A DNA stretch of 43,308 nt from JAFDVL01 sp043736395 (GTDB taxonomy: Bacteria; Acidobacteriota; Blastocatellia; RBC074), in NCBI GenBank assembly GCA_043736395.1, contig JAYTCQ010000337.1:1-43308 (forward strand), in the 5' to 3' direction. The notes under the pieces were generated by a model. That model ran no database searches and was not told where the DNA came from. It saw only the letters and a program-made list of their open reading frames with translations. This document shows, piece by piece, positions 24,510-33,287 of this stretch; positions within the stretch are counted from its first letter, which is position 1, and each line of letters begins with the position of its first letter. The translations under genes and the position numbers were made by a program.

Positions 24510-25931
24510 CTACTCAAATTTATAAGCCTTCTTCGCCAACCGATACGCCAGGTCGTGAATCATTTCTTCCGCATCTTCCATATCAATCACGCCGCGTACA
24601 ACTAAATTTGCGATCCAGTTCGCATCCGATCTGCGCGCTAAATCGTGACGCGCTGGAATCGAAGGGAACGCACGTGTGTCGTCATTAAATCCCGTAGTGT
24701 TATAGACGCCTGCGGTTTCCATCACTTGATCGCGGAAGCGTTTCATCCCGTTCCAGCTATCGTGGAACCACCAGGGTGGGCCTAATTTTACCGAAGGATA
24801 ATGCCCGGCAATCGGCGCGAGTTCGCGTGAATACGTCGTTTCATCCAGCGTGAATAAAATCAGTGACAAACGCGGATCGTTGCAGTATTTATTGAGCAAT
24901 GGTTCCAGGCTTTCCGTGTAATCCACAGCAATCGGGATGTCGGAGCCTTTATCGAATCCGAATTTATCAAAAATAATTTCGTTGTGATTGCGGTACGAGC
25001 CGGAATGGAATTGCATTACCAAACCGTCTTCGATGCTCATCCGCGCCATTTCCATGAGCATGTGTCCGGTGAACAACATCGCGTCTTCTTCATCGGTTTC
25101 GCCTTCGAGAGCGCGTTCAAAAATCGCGTTGGCCTCGATGTCGGTGAGTTCTCCGGTGTACGGAGTTTGCGCCGCGTGATCGGTAGCAGTCGCTCCCATA
25201 GATTTGAAAAATGCGCGGCGATCTTCGAGTGCCTGAATCAATTTTTTGTAGTTATTAATGTCGTGTCCCATCGTTTCGCTGAGCGCATCAATTTGATCCA
25301 GCCAGTCAGGACGATCAATGTTGACTACGCCGTCTGGACGAAACGTCGGGACTACGCGTCCCCTCCAACCGGAGTCGCGAATGGCTTGGTGATGTTCCAG
25401 ACTATCCGAAGCCGCGTCCGTCGTTGCCAGCACTTCGATGTTGAATCGTTCGAACATTGCACGCGGACGAAACTCTGGCGTCTCCAATTTTGCAGCGATA
25501 TGATCATAGATTTCACTGGCATTTTCGCTGCAAAGTTTGTCTTCAACGCCGAAGACTACTTTCATTTCATGCGCGAACCACATCCCCGTCGGAGTGCCGC
25601 GAAACAGGTGATAATTATCCGCAAAAATTTTCCAGATTTTGCGATGATCAGTTTCGACTTCGCCGCCGTCAATGCGCGGCACTCCCAGGTTTTCCATTGG
25701 AATTCCCTGTGAATACAGCATTCTGAAAATGTAGTGATCAGGAATCAGCAACAAATCTGCGGGTGAGCCAAACGAATAATTCGGATCAGCAAACATCGCG
25801 GGGTCTACGTGTCCGTGCGGACAAACCAGCGGTTTATCTTTGACCTGATTGTAGAGGTGCATCGCAATTTCTTTTTGTTTCGGATCGGAGTCAAAATAGC
25901 GGTCGTCGGGTAGTGTAATTTTCATAGTCAT
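24510..25931 (-). CDS. uxaC: Glucuronate (uronate) isomerase
   Basis: The 473-residue protein is UxaC, which converts D-glucuronate to D-fructuronate and D-galacturonate to D-tagaturonate in the cytoplasm at the start of hexuronate breakdown. It has the family's usual length and the metal-site opening LVCPHGHVDP (His39, His41), LLLIPDHYIFRMLYSQG, the WFAHEMKVVFGV region, MQFHSGSYRNHN and the PSIPARHDLARRSDAN C-terminal region. No signal peptide is present, as expected. Other hexuronate genes (uxaA, uxaB, kdgK) are absent, so the gene is isolated. It is divergent from the VWA gene across 177 bp that must hold both promoters, although I cannot assign boxes. Confidence 0.96.
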   Translation of the reverse strand: MTMKITLPDDRYFDSDPKQKEIAMHLYNQVKDKPLVCPHGHVDPAMFADPNYSFGSPADLLLIPDHYIFRMLYSQGIPMENLGVPRIDGGEVETDHRKIWKIFADNYHLFRGTPTGMWFAHEMKVVFGVEDKLCSENASEIYDHIAAKLETPEFRPRAMFERFNIEVLATTDAASDSLEHHQAIRDSGWRGRVVPTFRPDGVVNIDRPDWLDQIDALSETMGHDINNYKKLIQALEDRRAFFKSMGATATDHAAQTPYTGELTDIEANAIFERALEGETDEEDAMLFTGHMLMEMARMSIEDGLVMQFHSGSYRNHNEIIFDKFGFDKGSDIPIAVDYTESLEPLLNKYCNDPRLSLILFTLDETTYSRELAPIAGHYPSVKLGPPWWFHDSWNGMKRFRDQVMETAGVYNTTGFNDDTRAFPSIPARHDLARRSDANWIANLVVRGVIDMEDAEEMIHDLAYRLAKKAYKFE

Positions 25932-26108
25932 ATTTTTTGTTTGAAGAGAAATGTCAAAAGTTGAAGTCGAATACTAACGCAATTCGCGCTGGGAAGGCGA
26001 GCGGCTAAAAATGTTTTCTGCAAACAAATTTTGAAGTTTTCGTAACATCAATCATAATTGTTGACGTTCTAATATTTCATCCCCGAAACATCATTCACGG
26101 ATTTCATT

Positions 26109-29100
26109 ATGCTTGGTCGGATTTTAGTTATTGTAATTTTTCTTGTCATTTGCTCTACGCCTTCATTGGCTCAAACGCAGACTTCCGACCCATCGGTAAA
26201 AATTGGCTCCAAAGAAGTTCTGCTGGATGTTATTGCCCGCGACAAAAAAGGACGCAACGTTCGTGATCTGAAACCGGAAGAAATTGAAATTTATGAAGAT
26301 GGCATCAAGCAAACAATTGCCTCGATAAAATTGATCGAAGCCGATCCGCAAACAGAAATTGCGAATGCCAATAAAACCGCTCAACCCAGCTTGCCTGTTG
26401 ATCCAGCGCGTCCGATTAATTTGGTTACGATGGTGTTTGATAACCTCGACAACAGCAGCCGCAAACTCTCCCGCGAAGCTGCGTTGGATTTTGTGAATAC
26501 CGGAATGCGGAAAAATGTGCTCGTCGCAATTTACACCGTAGGCAATCGTTTTTTCGTGCTGCAACCGTTCACGTCCGACAAAGAAAAAGTCAGGCAGGCG
26601 ATTGAACTCGCCACCAATCGTGCCGAAACGCAGTATGGATCGGTTTCCAAAAATATCGTCACGCAAATGGAAATCGTCGCGAATTCTTCGGACTTCGGTC
26701 CCGGTGCAGGTGCTCCCGCGCAAGCCCAAGCCAGCGCTGTTTCAAATACGAATTTTAATATTCCCACGATGCCCGGCGGCATTACTCCCACTGGCGCAGG
26801 ACGCGGCGGAACCGGGCTTGATAAAGCCATTGCACAAATTACACTCAACACTTTATTAGCCGTCCAAACCGCGATGGCAGAACAACAGGCACGCGCTTCG
26901 ATTTATACATTTCTGCACGTCGCGCGTGAACAACGATTATTGGGCGGACGAAAAACGTTACTGTATTTTTCAACCGGAATGGTTGTGCCGCCAAATTTAG
27001 TGGACGTTCTGCGAACCGCGATGAGCGAAGCCAATCGCGCGAACGTCAGCATTTACGCCATTGATGCGCGTGGTTTGCAAATTGATAACGAAAGTGAAAG
27101 TGCGCGAGCACAAATGGCGCTGGCAATTAAAGCGAGCAACGATGCATTCAATGATAGCGGAAGCATGTCTGCGCTCGCAGGTTCTTTCAAATCAAGTGAA
27201 ACAGCGGAAAGCAGCATTCGACAAAACAAACAAGGTACGCTCGCCGAATTAGCCGAAGGCACAGGCGGCGCACTCATTGCCAACACGAATGATTTACGAA
27301 AACCTATTCGTCAGGTCGCAGATGACATCAGTTCATACTACGCAATTTCGTATTCCCCTCTCGCGCAGGAACTCGACGGAAAGTTTCGCAAAATCTCGCT
27401 GAAGCTTTTGCGCTCTGATCTCAAAGTCACTTCGCGCAGCGGATATTTCGCGATCCCCACCATCGATGGCAAGGCAGTGATGGGATACGAAATGCCTATG
27501 CTTGCTGCCTTAAATGAGCCTGCACCGAAAAAAGATTTTCCGTATCAGCTCGGAATTTTGCGCTTTACGCCTGGCGCACAATCACAACATACTTTACTGA
27601 TGGCGGTTCCGTTGTCAGAAATTTCTTTCCAAACTGACAAAGCCAAAAAACAATACAGCACACATTTTTCAGTGCTGGCTTTGGTCAAAAACGAAAAGGG
27701 TGAAGTCGTCACGCGTGTCAGTCAGGATTATCCGTTGCAAGGAAAACTCGAACGTTTGGAGAGCTTAAAAAAAGGTAATTTCGATTTCACGAAAAGTTTT
27801 TCGCTCGCGCCAGGCAAATATATTTTGCAAACCGTTGTGCGTGATATTGAATCGAACACAATCAGTACGCAAAGCCGCACTCTTATCGTCCCTGAAGTGA
27901 ATCCAAATCTTGCGTTGAGCAGCCTCGCCTTGATTCGTCGCCTTGATCCGGTAGGACTCAACAAGCCCAATATTGATAAGCCTTTGCTCACTTCGAATGG
28001 TCGCGTCGTCCCTGAGTTTGAAAATAATATTTCTGCCGAAGCTGCGAAAGGCGTAGGATTTTTTGTGACCGCGTACACGACTTCCAAAGAAAAGGCGCAG
28101 TTACTTCTGACGTTTTCGCAAGCCGAAAAAACTATTGCGCAGACTGCCATGGATTTGCCTGCGCCAGACGAACTTGGACGCATCCAACATGTTTTCAGCA
28201 TCCCGATTGACAGTTTTTCTTCCGGCGAATATCAGGTCAAAGCCATCGTCAATCAGGCGATGGCTTCGGCAGAAAGCGTGACGAACTTCAAGCTCGACAA
28301 TCCCAATCCATCCAAAGCCATTGTCGCCGCAACTGCGCAAGTTGCACCGAAAGATGTAGCTCCTGAAACTGAAATCACCACTTCGGTAAAAAATATTGCG
28401 CCACCAATTTCAACTGTAGGCATCAGTGAAGCCGTTCTCAAAACAACAGCAACGATGAGCAATAAAAGTGTGGGCGGTGCAGCCGTCAACATCAACGAAC
28501 TGCTCACCGAAGCCAATAAAAACGGGGCTATACTCCTTCAAAAATTAATGGGCTTCACCTATCAGCTTCGCAAAGTGCAGCACACGCTCAACGACGAAGG
28601 CAATCCAACCAAAGAAGAATTTCAAGACTACGAAGCCTATCCCGTACGCGGTCGCCACGTGCTAATTAAAATTGCCGACAACGGAAAAAAATTAGCGGAT
28701 TGGGAAGTGGAGCAGGAACGTAAAACTGCCGGTGGAGAATTAGAACGTGCCGAAACTGATAAAATTACTGAACTAAAAAGTTACGTCACTGCCGCCGTCA
28801 CGGGTTCGTATCGTGGCAAATATGCAGGCTTGTTGATTGATCCAACGGCATTTTTAGAAGCCTGTGATTTCACCGATCCGCGTACGGAAATTTTTCTCGG
28901 ACGCGAGATGATTGCACTGGATTTTACGCCGCGCCTCGGAGCAAAACTCCCCGTCGTGAAAGCCTTCGCTGCAAATTTAATCGGCACAATTTGGATTGAT
29001 GCCAATGATAAAATTATTGCCCGCATTGAAGCGAAAAATATTATTTCTGGCCTCGATAAAGCCGGAAAACCGCTGCGTATCAGCCCTGAACCCAAGCTTG

Positions 29101-29231
29101 TCTATCAACAAATAAAGTTATTAACTGGTGAATGGTTTCCGTCAGTAATTCGGTTCAATGCGGATGGTGATGGCTCAGCGTTTTATGGGTTGAATTGGGA
29201 TGTCGTTTTTGAGTTTTCAAATTATCAGTAA
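26109..29231 (+). CDS. Exported VWFA-related Acidobacterial-domain protein (apparently C-terminally truncated)
   Basis: The 1040-residue protein has a signal peptide (MLGRILVIVIFLVI, then SLAQ) and opens with VLLDVIARDKKGRNVRDL and EEIEIYEDG. That opening and the following von Willebrand-like domain (about 95-430, with LVTMVFDNLD, RKTLLYFSTGM and IYAIDARGL) identify the acidobacterial TIGR03436-type family. The first MIDAS strand reads FDNLDNSSR, not DxSxS, so metal binding is doubtful. Several hundred further residues include EANKNGAILLQKLMGFTYQLR and a lipoprotein-carrier-like beta region. Function is unknown; surface or adhesion roles are proposed for relatives. Directly after the TAA stop the same frame continues for 18 protein-like codons (29232-29285), suggesting a premature stop. 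Confidence 0.88.
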   Translation: MLGRILVIVIFLVICSTPSLAQTQTSDPSVKIGSKEVLLDVIARDKKGRNVRDLKPEEIEIYEDGIKQTIASIKLIEADPQTEIANANKTAQPSLPVDPARPINLVTMVFDNLDNSSRKLSREAALDFVNTGMRKNVLVAIYTVGNRFFVLQPFTSDKEKVRQAIELATNRAETQYGSVSKNIVTQMEIVANSSDFGPGAGAPAQAQASAVSNTNFNIPTMPGGITPTGAGRGGTGLDKAIAQITLNTLLAVQTAMAEQQARASIYTFLHVAREQRLLGGRKTLLYFSTGMVVPPNLVDVLRTAMSEANRANVSIYAIDARGLQIDNESESARAQMALAIKASNDAFNDSGSMSALAGSFKSSETAESSIRQNKQGTLAELAEGTGGALIANTNDLRKPIRQVADDISSYYAISYSPLAQELDGKFRKISLKLLRSDLKVTSRSGYFAIPTIDGKAVMGYEMPMLAALNEPAPKKDFPYQLGILRFTPGAQSQHTLLMAVPLSEISFQTDKAKKQYSTHFSVLALVKNEKGEVVTRVSQDYPLQGKLERLESLKKGNFDFTKSFSLAPGKYILQTVVRDIESNTISTQSRTLIVPEVNPNLALSSLALIRRLDPVGLNKPNIDKPLLTSNGRVVPEFENNISAEAAKGVGFFVTAYTTSKEKAQLLLTFSQAEKTIAQTAMDLPAPDELGRIQHVFSIPIDSFSSGEYQVKAIVNQAMASAESVTNFKLDNPNPSKAIVAATAQVAPKDVAPETEITTSVKNIAPPISTVGISEAVLKTTATMSNKSVGGAAVNINELLTEANKNGAILLQKLMGFTYQLRKVQHTLNDEGNPTKEEFQDYEAYPVRGRHVLIKIADNGKKLADWEVEQERKTAGGELERAETDKITELKSYVTAAVTGSYRGKYAGLLIDPTAFLEACDFTDPRTEIFLGREMIALDFTPRLGAKLPVVKAFAANLIGTIWIDANDKIIARIEAKNIISGLDKAGKPLRISPEPKLVYQQIKLLTGEWFPSVIRFNADGDGSAFYGLNWDVVFEFSNYQ

Positions 29232-29305
29232 TTCAATACAGTCACCGAAAAAGAAAAAATCATTGCTCCGCCTGAGAAGAAGCCATAAGAAATTGCCCGC
29301 GAAAA

Positions 29306-31465
29306 TTACATCATCGCATGCACTGCTCTGATCTGTCCCCAGGTATAATCTTCGCCTAACATTTCTTTAAGTTCTCCGAAGGATTTCGTCGCGCCGTGTT
29401 CGGCAATTGCCTGACGAATTGCTTCTACTTTTTCTTCAGAAACCAGGTCTTCCAAATTGATCTCGCCCGTCGAAAGGTAGCGCAGCAAATGACCTTCAAT
29501 TGTGCCAGGCGCGAGCGTCCGTTGCCGCGCAATTTCTGCAATGGACATCCCGTCTAGAAACATATCAAGAGAAATTTTGTAAGTGGAATTTCCTTCCGCG
29601 TCACGCCGCGTCCGTGCCTTCGGAGCACGCTTTTGTGTTTTGAGATTAATGCGCGAATCCAGTTGATTTGCTTCGCAATAGGTATGAATTGCGTTTAAAA
29701 AATCTGTGCCGTATTTCTGCAATTTCACATCGCCGACACCAGAGATTTTCTGCATTTCAATATCGTCTTGTGGCAGGTACGTCGCTAATTCCACGAGCGT
29801 TGCATCGGAAAAAATAATGTAAGCTGGAACGCTTTCATGATCCGCGAGCTTTAACCGAAGTTGCTTCAGTGTCTCCAACAAGTCCGCCAAATATGGATGC
29901 GCGACCTCGTTGACCAGTGAAGATTTTTTCTCGGTTTTGGCTTTGACTTTAAAAAGTTCAATTTGCACATTTCCGCGCAACACATCATTACTTTTTTCCG
30001 TGAAAATTATTATTGGAAATTGTCCTTCGGTTTGTTTTAAATATCCTTGCGCGATTAAATCTTTGAAATAATCGTACCAATTTTCTTTGGAAATATCTGC
30101 GCCGATGCCGTAGGTTTTCAGCTCTTTATGTTCGTGACGAATAGCTTTCGCTGATGAACCGCGCAGAAAATCTATGAGGTAGCTCAGCCCGAAATTCTGC
30201 CCTGTCCGCGCCACTGCGCTCAAGGCCTTTTGCGCGATGATCGTTCCATCAAAGCGTTCAAATTCAGTCTGGCAATTATCGCAGTTGCCACAAACTTCGA
30301 TGGTTTCTTCGGCAAAATAATTCAATAAAAATTTTCGGCGACAAGATTTCAAATCACCAAAATTGCCCATTATTTTGAGCTTTTTGAGCATTATTTCGGA
30401 TTGCTCGGTGTTGCCTTCGACGCGCGCGAAGTCTTCTAATTTTGAAACATCGCCCCAACTAAAAAATAACAGTGCGTCACTTTGCAATCCGTCACGTCCG
30501 GCTCGTCCTGTTTCCTGATAATAACTTTCGATGTTTTTGGGCAGGTCGCAATGCACGACAAAACGGACGTTGGATTTATCAATGCCCATTCCGAAAGCAA
30601 TCGTCGCAACGATAATTTTCGCTTCGTCTTTTAAGAATAATTCCTGATTTTTGTCGCGGGTTTGTTTGTCGAGTCCGGCGTGGTACGGCAATACCGCAAA
30701 GCCTTCATCCTTCAAATCAGCAGCTAAACTTTCGACAGATTTTCGACTCAGACAATAGATAATTCCGCTTTCGCCTTTGCGTTCGTCAAGGTAATCCAAG
30801 AGTTGTGCGTAGTGATTTCGCTTCGGCTGCACACCATAAAAAATGTTCGGACGGTTGAAGCTGGAAATAAACAATTCAGCGTGTTCGACATTCAAACGCT
30901 CCAGAATATCTTTGCGAACCAGTTTATCCGCCGTCGCTGTCAATGCAATTAACGGAATCGCAGGGAAGAAATGTTTGAGCTTCGCAAGCTGCAAATATTC
31001 CGGTCGAAAATCGTGTCCCCAACTGGAAATACAATGCGCTTCATCTATCGCAAACAGTGAAATGTTGATCGTTCTGAGATAGTCAATGAACTGATCGCCG
31101 CTTTGCAAAAGCCGTTCAGGAGCGACATACAACAGCTTCAATCTGCCTTCACGAATGGAGCGAAATACTTCCGCTTGCTCTTGTCCCGATTGCGTCGAAT
31201 TCAAAAACGCCGCTTCGACGCCGTTATTTTTCAGCGCATCCACTTGATCTTTCATCAACGCAATTAACGGTGAAACAACGAGCGTCAAACCTTCCAGCAT
31301 CAACGCTGGAATTTGATAACAGAGCGACTTGCCTCCGCCAGTCGGCATCAGCACAACACAATCTTTTTTCTGTAAAACCGTTTCAATCGCCGCTTCCTGA
31401 TTCATCCGAAATGAATCGTAGCCGAACTGATGTTTGAGAATTTCCTGAGCCTGCGCAATATTCAT
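29306..31465 (-). CDS. recQ: ATP-dependent DNA helicase RecQ
   Basis: The 719-residue protein unwinds DNA 3' to 5' in recombination repair. The helicase core shows FGYDSFRMNQEAAI, Walker A MPTGGGKS (Lys46), DEAHCISSWGHDFRPEY, LTATAD, HAGLD, and IAFGMGIDKSNVRFV with the arginine motif QETGRAGRDG. The RecQ-C-terminal zinc site is CRRKFLL followed by CGNCDNC; a winged helix and an HRDC domain follow (about 535-610). An extra C-terminal helix-turn-helix of about 90 residues (SIAEIARQRTLAPGTIEGHL) is found in many bacterial RecQ proteins outside the enterics. It is convergent with the VWA gene. The upstream palindrome at 31549-31650 separates it from the oxidoreductase/sulfatase operon. Confidence 0.96.
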   Translation of the reverse strand: MNIAQAQEILKHQFGYDSFRMNQEAAIETVLQKKDCVVLMPTGGGKSLCYQIPALMLEGLTLVVSPLIALMKDQVDALKNNGVEAAFLNSTQSGQEQAEVFRSIREGRLKLLYVAPERLLQSGDQFIDYLRTINISLFAIDEAHCISSWGHDFRPEYLQLAKLKHFFPAIPLIALTATADKLVRKDILERLNVEHAELFISSFNRPNIFYGVQPKRNHYAQLLDYLDERKGESGIIYCLSRKSVESLAADLKDEGFAVLPYHAGLDKQTRDKNQELFLKDEAKIIVATIAFGMGIDKSNVRFVVHCDLPKNIESYYQETGRAGRDGLQSDALLFFSWGDVSKLEDFARVEGNTEQSEIMLKKLKIMGNFGDLKSCRRKFLLNYFAEETIEVCGNCDNCQTEFERFDGTIIAQKALSAVARTGQNFGLSYLIDFLRGSSAKAIRHEHKELKTYGIGADISKENWYDYFKDLIAQGYLKQTEGQFPIIIFTEKSNDVLRGNVQIELFKVKAKTEKKSSLVNEVAHPYLADLLETLKQLRLKLADHESVPAYIIFSDATLVELATYLPQDDIEMQKISGVGDVKLQKYGTDFLNAIHTYCEANQLDSRINLKTQKRAPKARTRRDAEGNSTYKISLDMFLDGMSIAEIARQRTLAPGTIEGHLLRYLSTGEINLEDLVSEEKVEAIRQAIAEHGATKSFGELKEMLGEDYTWGQIRAVHAMM

Positions 31466-31548
31466 TGAATTAATTTTTCTGTAGTAGTTTTTACGTTCTC
31501 GAAGACTTTATATCATAGTCTAGTTGAGTGCGATCTCAAGCTCAAATG

Positions 31549-31650
31549 CGCCGTTCGGCGGGGTACAGTACGAGGAGCGATAGCGACTTGGTAACTCGTG
31601 GCATTTACCAAGTCGCTATCGCTCCTCGTACTGTACCGTCGCTCCGCGAC
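31549..31650. repeat. Palindromic element: 33-bp perfect hairpin with two side hairpins
   Basis: The central arms 31562-31594 and 31605-31637 are exact 33-bp complements around a 10-nt loop. Directly before lies CGCCGTTCGGCG (31549-31560, 5-bp stem), and directly after lies GTCGCTCCGCGAC (31638-31650, 5-bp stem). Only one base (31561) is unpaired between the parts. It starts 84 bp upstream of recQ and ends 3 bp from the stop of the oxidoreductase gene. The layout repeats that of the element at 2286-2401, without the outer stem. It can end the operon transcript, and its perfection suggests recent insertion. Confidence 0.88.
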
Positions 31651-31653
31651 CTC

Positions 31654-33276
31654 TTACAAATTTCCTTTTTTCCTCTCCGCCGCAATGTATCGTGCACTGC
31701 GCACAGCTACCGCCGCAATCGTCAGCGTGGGATTTTTTTCGGGAAAGGTAGTGAAGCATCCGGCATCCACGACAAACAAATTTTTGATTTCGTGCGACTG
31801 ACAATAAGAATTCAAAACTGATGTTTTCGGATTTTTCCCCATCCGCACCGTACCCACTTCGTGGCTGGCAAATCCACCAATCGAGACATTTTTATTCAGC
31901 GTCAATTCCGCGTTGCAGGCTTCATAAATTTTCTCTGCACTGCTCACCAAATCGCGAAACAACGCGCGATCATTTTCGCCGAACTGAAAATTGATCAACG
32001 GAATCGGAGTCCCATAATTATCAACTTTTTTTGCATCTGTCGTCACACGATTCGTGGGGCGATGTTCGACTTTTCCATACCCGCCCATTTGAAAAATCGC
32101 GGGATGCAAATCCTGCACTCGTTGTTTGTAATCGTGCCCGAAACCTTCCACCTGTTTGGCGTGATGCGGATAACGGCGCGTCACATAATTCATTTGATAG
32201 CCGTAGCCACCCACAAAATCTTTCCCGCGATTCACGAAGCGCGGAATATACGAATGATCCGTCACGCCGTCGCCCTGCCACGTATCCGTTTTCACGAGGT
32301 CTTTCAAATATCCATAAAATCCCGTTTGCGAATGTCCACCCAAATAACGACCTACGACGTCGTTGTTGTTCGCGAGACCGTTCGGAAATTTTGGACTTTT
32401 AGAATTCAATAACAACCGCGCCGATTCCACCGAAGCGCAACTGACAATCACGATTTTCGCGAAGACTTCTTCGACCTTGCGCGTATTGCGATCAATAAAC
32501 GAAACACCGCTCGCAAGCCCGTCTTTATTGACTAAAACTTCACGCACTAAAGAATTTGTCCGCATCGTCAGCTTCCCTGTCGCCATTGCTTCGGGGATCA
32601 CTGTGATGTCGCTTGACCAGATCGAGCGCACGTCACAGACATCCATGCAATGACCGCAATAATGGCAAGCTCCGCGTCCTTTGCGACCTTTCAGTAACAC
32701 GGCTTTGCGTGAAGCGATCAGATTTATTCCGATCTTCTCCAGACGCGGACGAGCATAACTTTCAGCGCATCGAAACGGCGGAGGCGGCGCAACAAAATTT
32801 CCATCAGGTAAAAATGGTAAATTTTCTTTGGAGCCAAAGACGTGCATTTCCTGTTCGACATAATCATAAAACGGCGCGATTTCTTCATACGTCAACGGCC
32901 AATCTTCTTCAATTCCATTGACCGACCATTCACGAAAATCATCGGCTGCAAATCGGTAACAGGCAGCATTCCAATGAAACGTACGCCCTCCCAAATTGCG
33001 TACGCGATTAATACTGATCTGGTCTCCGTTGTATTCAATCTGCTTTTCGATGTCGTCCGGATACATCGCCGCCTGATGACGAAATCCGATTCCTCGCTTG
33101 GGCAATTCGTACGGGAAGGCGTGATTATTCATCTCTTCGACGGCGACTTTTCTTCCGCCTTCCAGCAAAATTGTTTCAGCTCCGGCAGCCGTCAATTCCT
33201 TCGCCATGAATCCGCCCGCCGCGCCGGAACCAATAATGCACACATCGTAAATTTTCTTTTTTGGTACGTTCGTCAT
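31654..33276 (-). CDS. GMC-family FAD-dependent oxidoreductase
   Basis: The 540-residue protein oxidises an alcohol group, probably on a sugar or polyol, with FAD. It opens with the dinucleotide-binding motif IIGSGAAGGFMAKEL followed by a Glu-ending strand (TILLEGG), contains the GMC segment VRNLGGRTFHWNA, and ends with NLFVVDAGCFTTFPEKNPTLT, the family's C-terminal signature. A cysteine cluster (ACHYCGHCMDVCDV) in the middle is typical of the bacterial glucose/gluconate-dehydrogenase-like branch. There is no signal peptide. It is the last gene of a minus-strand operon, 11 bp after a sulfatase gene. Together they suggest removal of sulfate followed by oxidation of the freed sugar. No cytochrome or small subunit partner is adjacent. 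Confidence 0.9.
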   Translation of the reverse strand: MTNVPKKKIYDVCIIGSGAAGGFMAKELTAAGAETILLEGGRKVAVEEMNNHAFPYELPKRGIGFRHQAAMYPDDIEKQIEYNGDQISINRVRNLGGRTFHWNAACYRFAADDFREWSVNGIEEDWPLTYEEIAPFYDYVEQEMHVFGSKENLPFLPDGNFVAPPPPFRCAESYARPRLEKIGINLIASRKAVLLKGRKGRGACHYCGHCMDVCDVRSIWSSDITVIPEAMATGKLTMRTNSLVREVLVNKDGLASGVSFIDRNTRKVEEVFAKIVIVSCASVESARLLLNSKSPKFPNGLANNNDVVGRYLGGHSQTGFYGYLKDLVKTDTWQGDGVTDHSYIPRFVNRGKDFVGGYGYQMNYVTRRYPHHAKQVEGFGHDYKQRVQDLHPAIFQMGGYGKVEHRPTNRVTTDAKKVDNYGTPIPLINFQFGENDRALFRDLVSSAEKIYEACNAELTLNKNVSIGGFASHEVGTVRMGKNPKTSVLNSYCQSHEIKNLFVVDAGCFTTFPEKNPTLTIAAVAVRSARYIAAERKKGNL

Positions 33277-33287
33277 TTTGAGAGAGT

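Noticed and set aside
24984..25712. 242-codon plus-strand frame inside uxaC
   Set aside because: It lies wholly antisense to a textbook UxaC, is rich in Arg/His/Phe as complement frames usually are, and matches no family.
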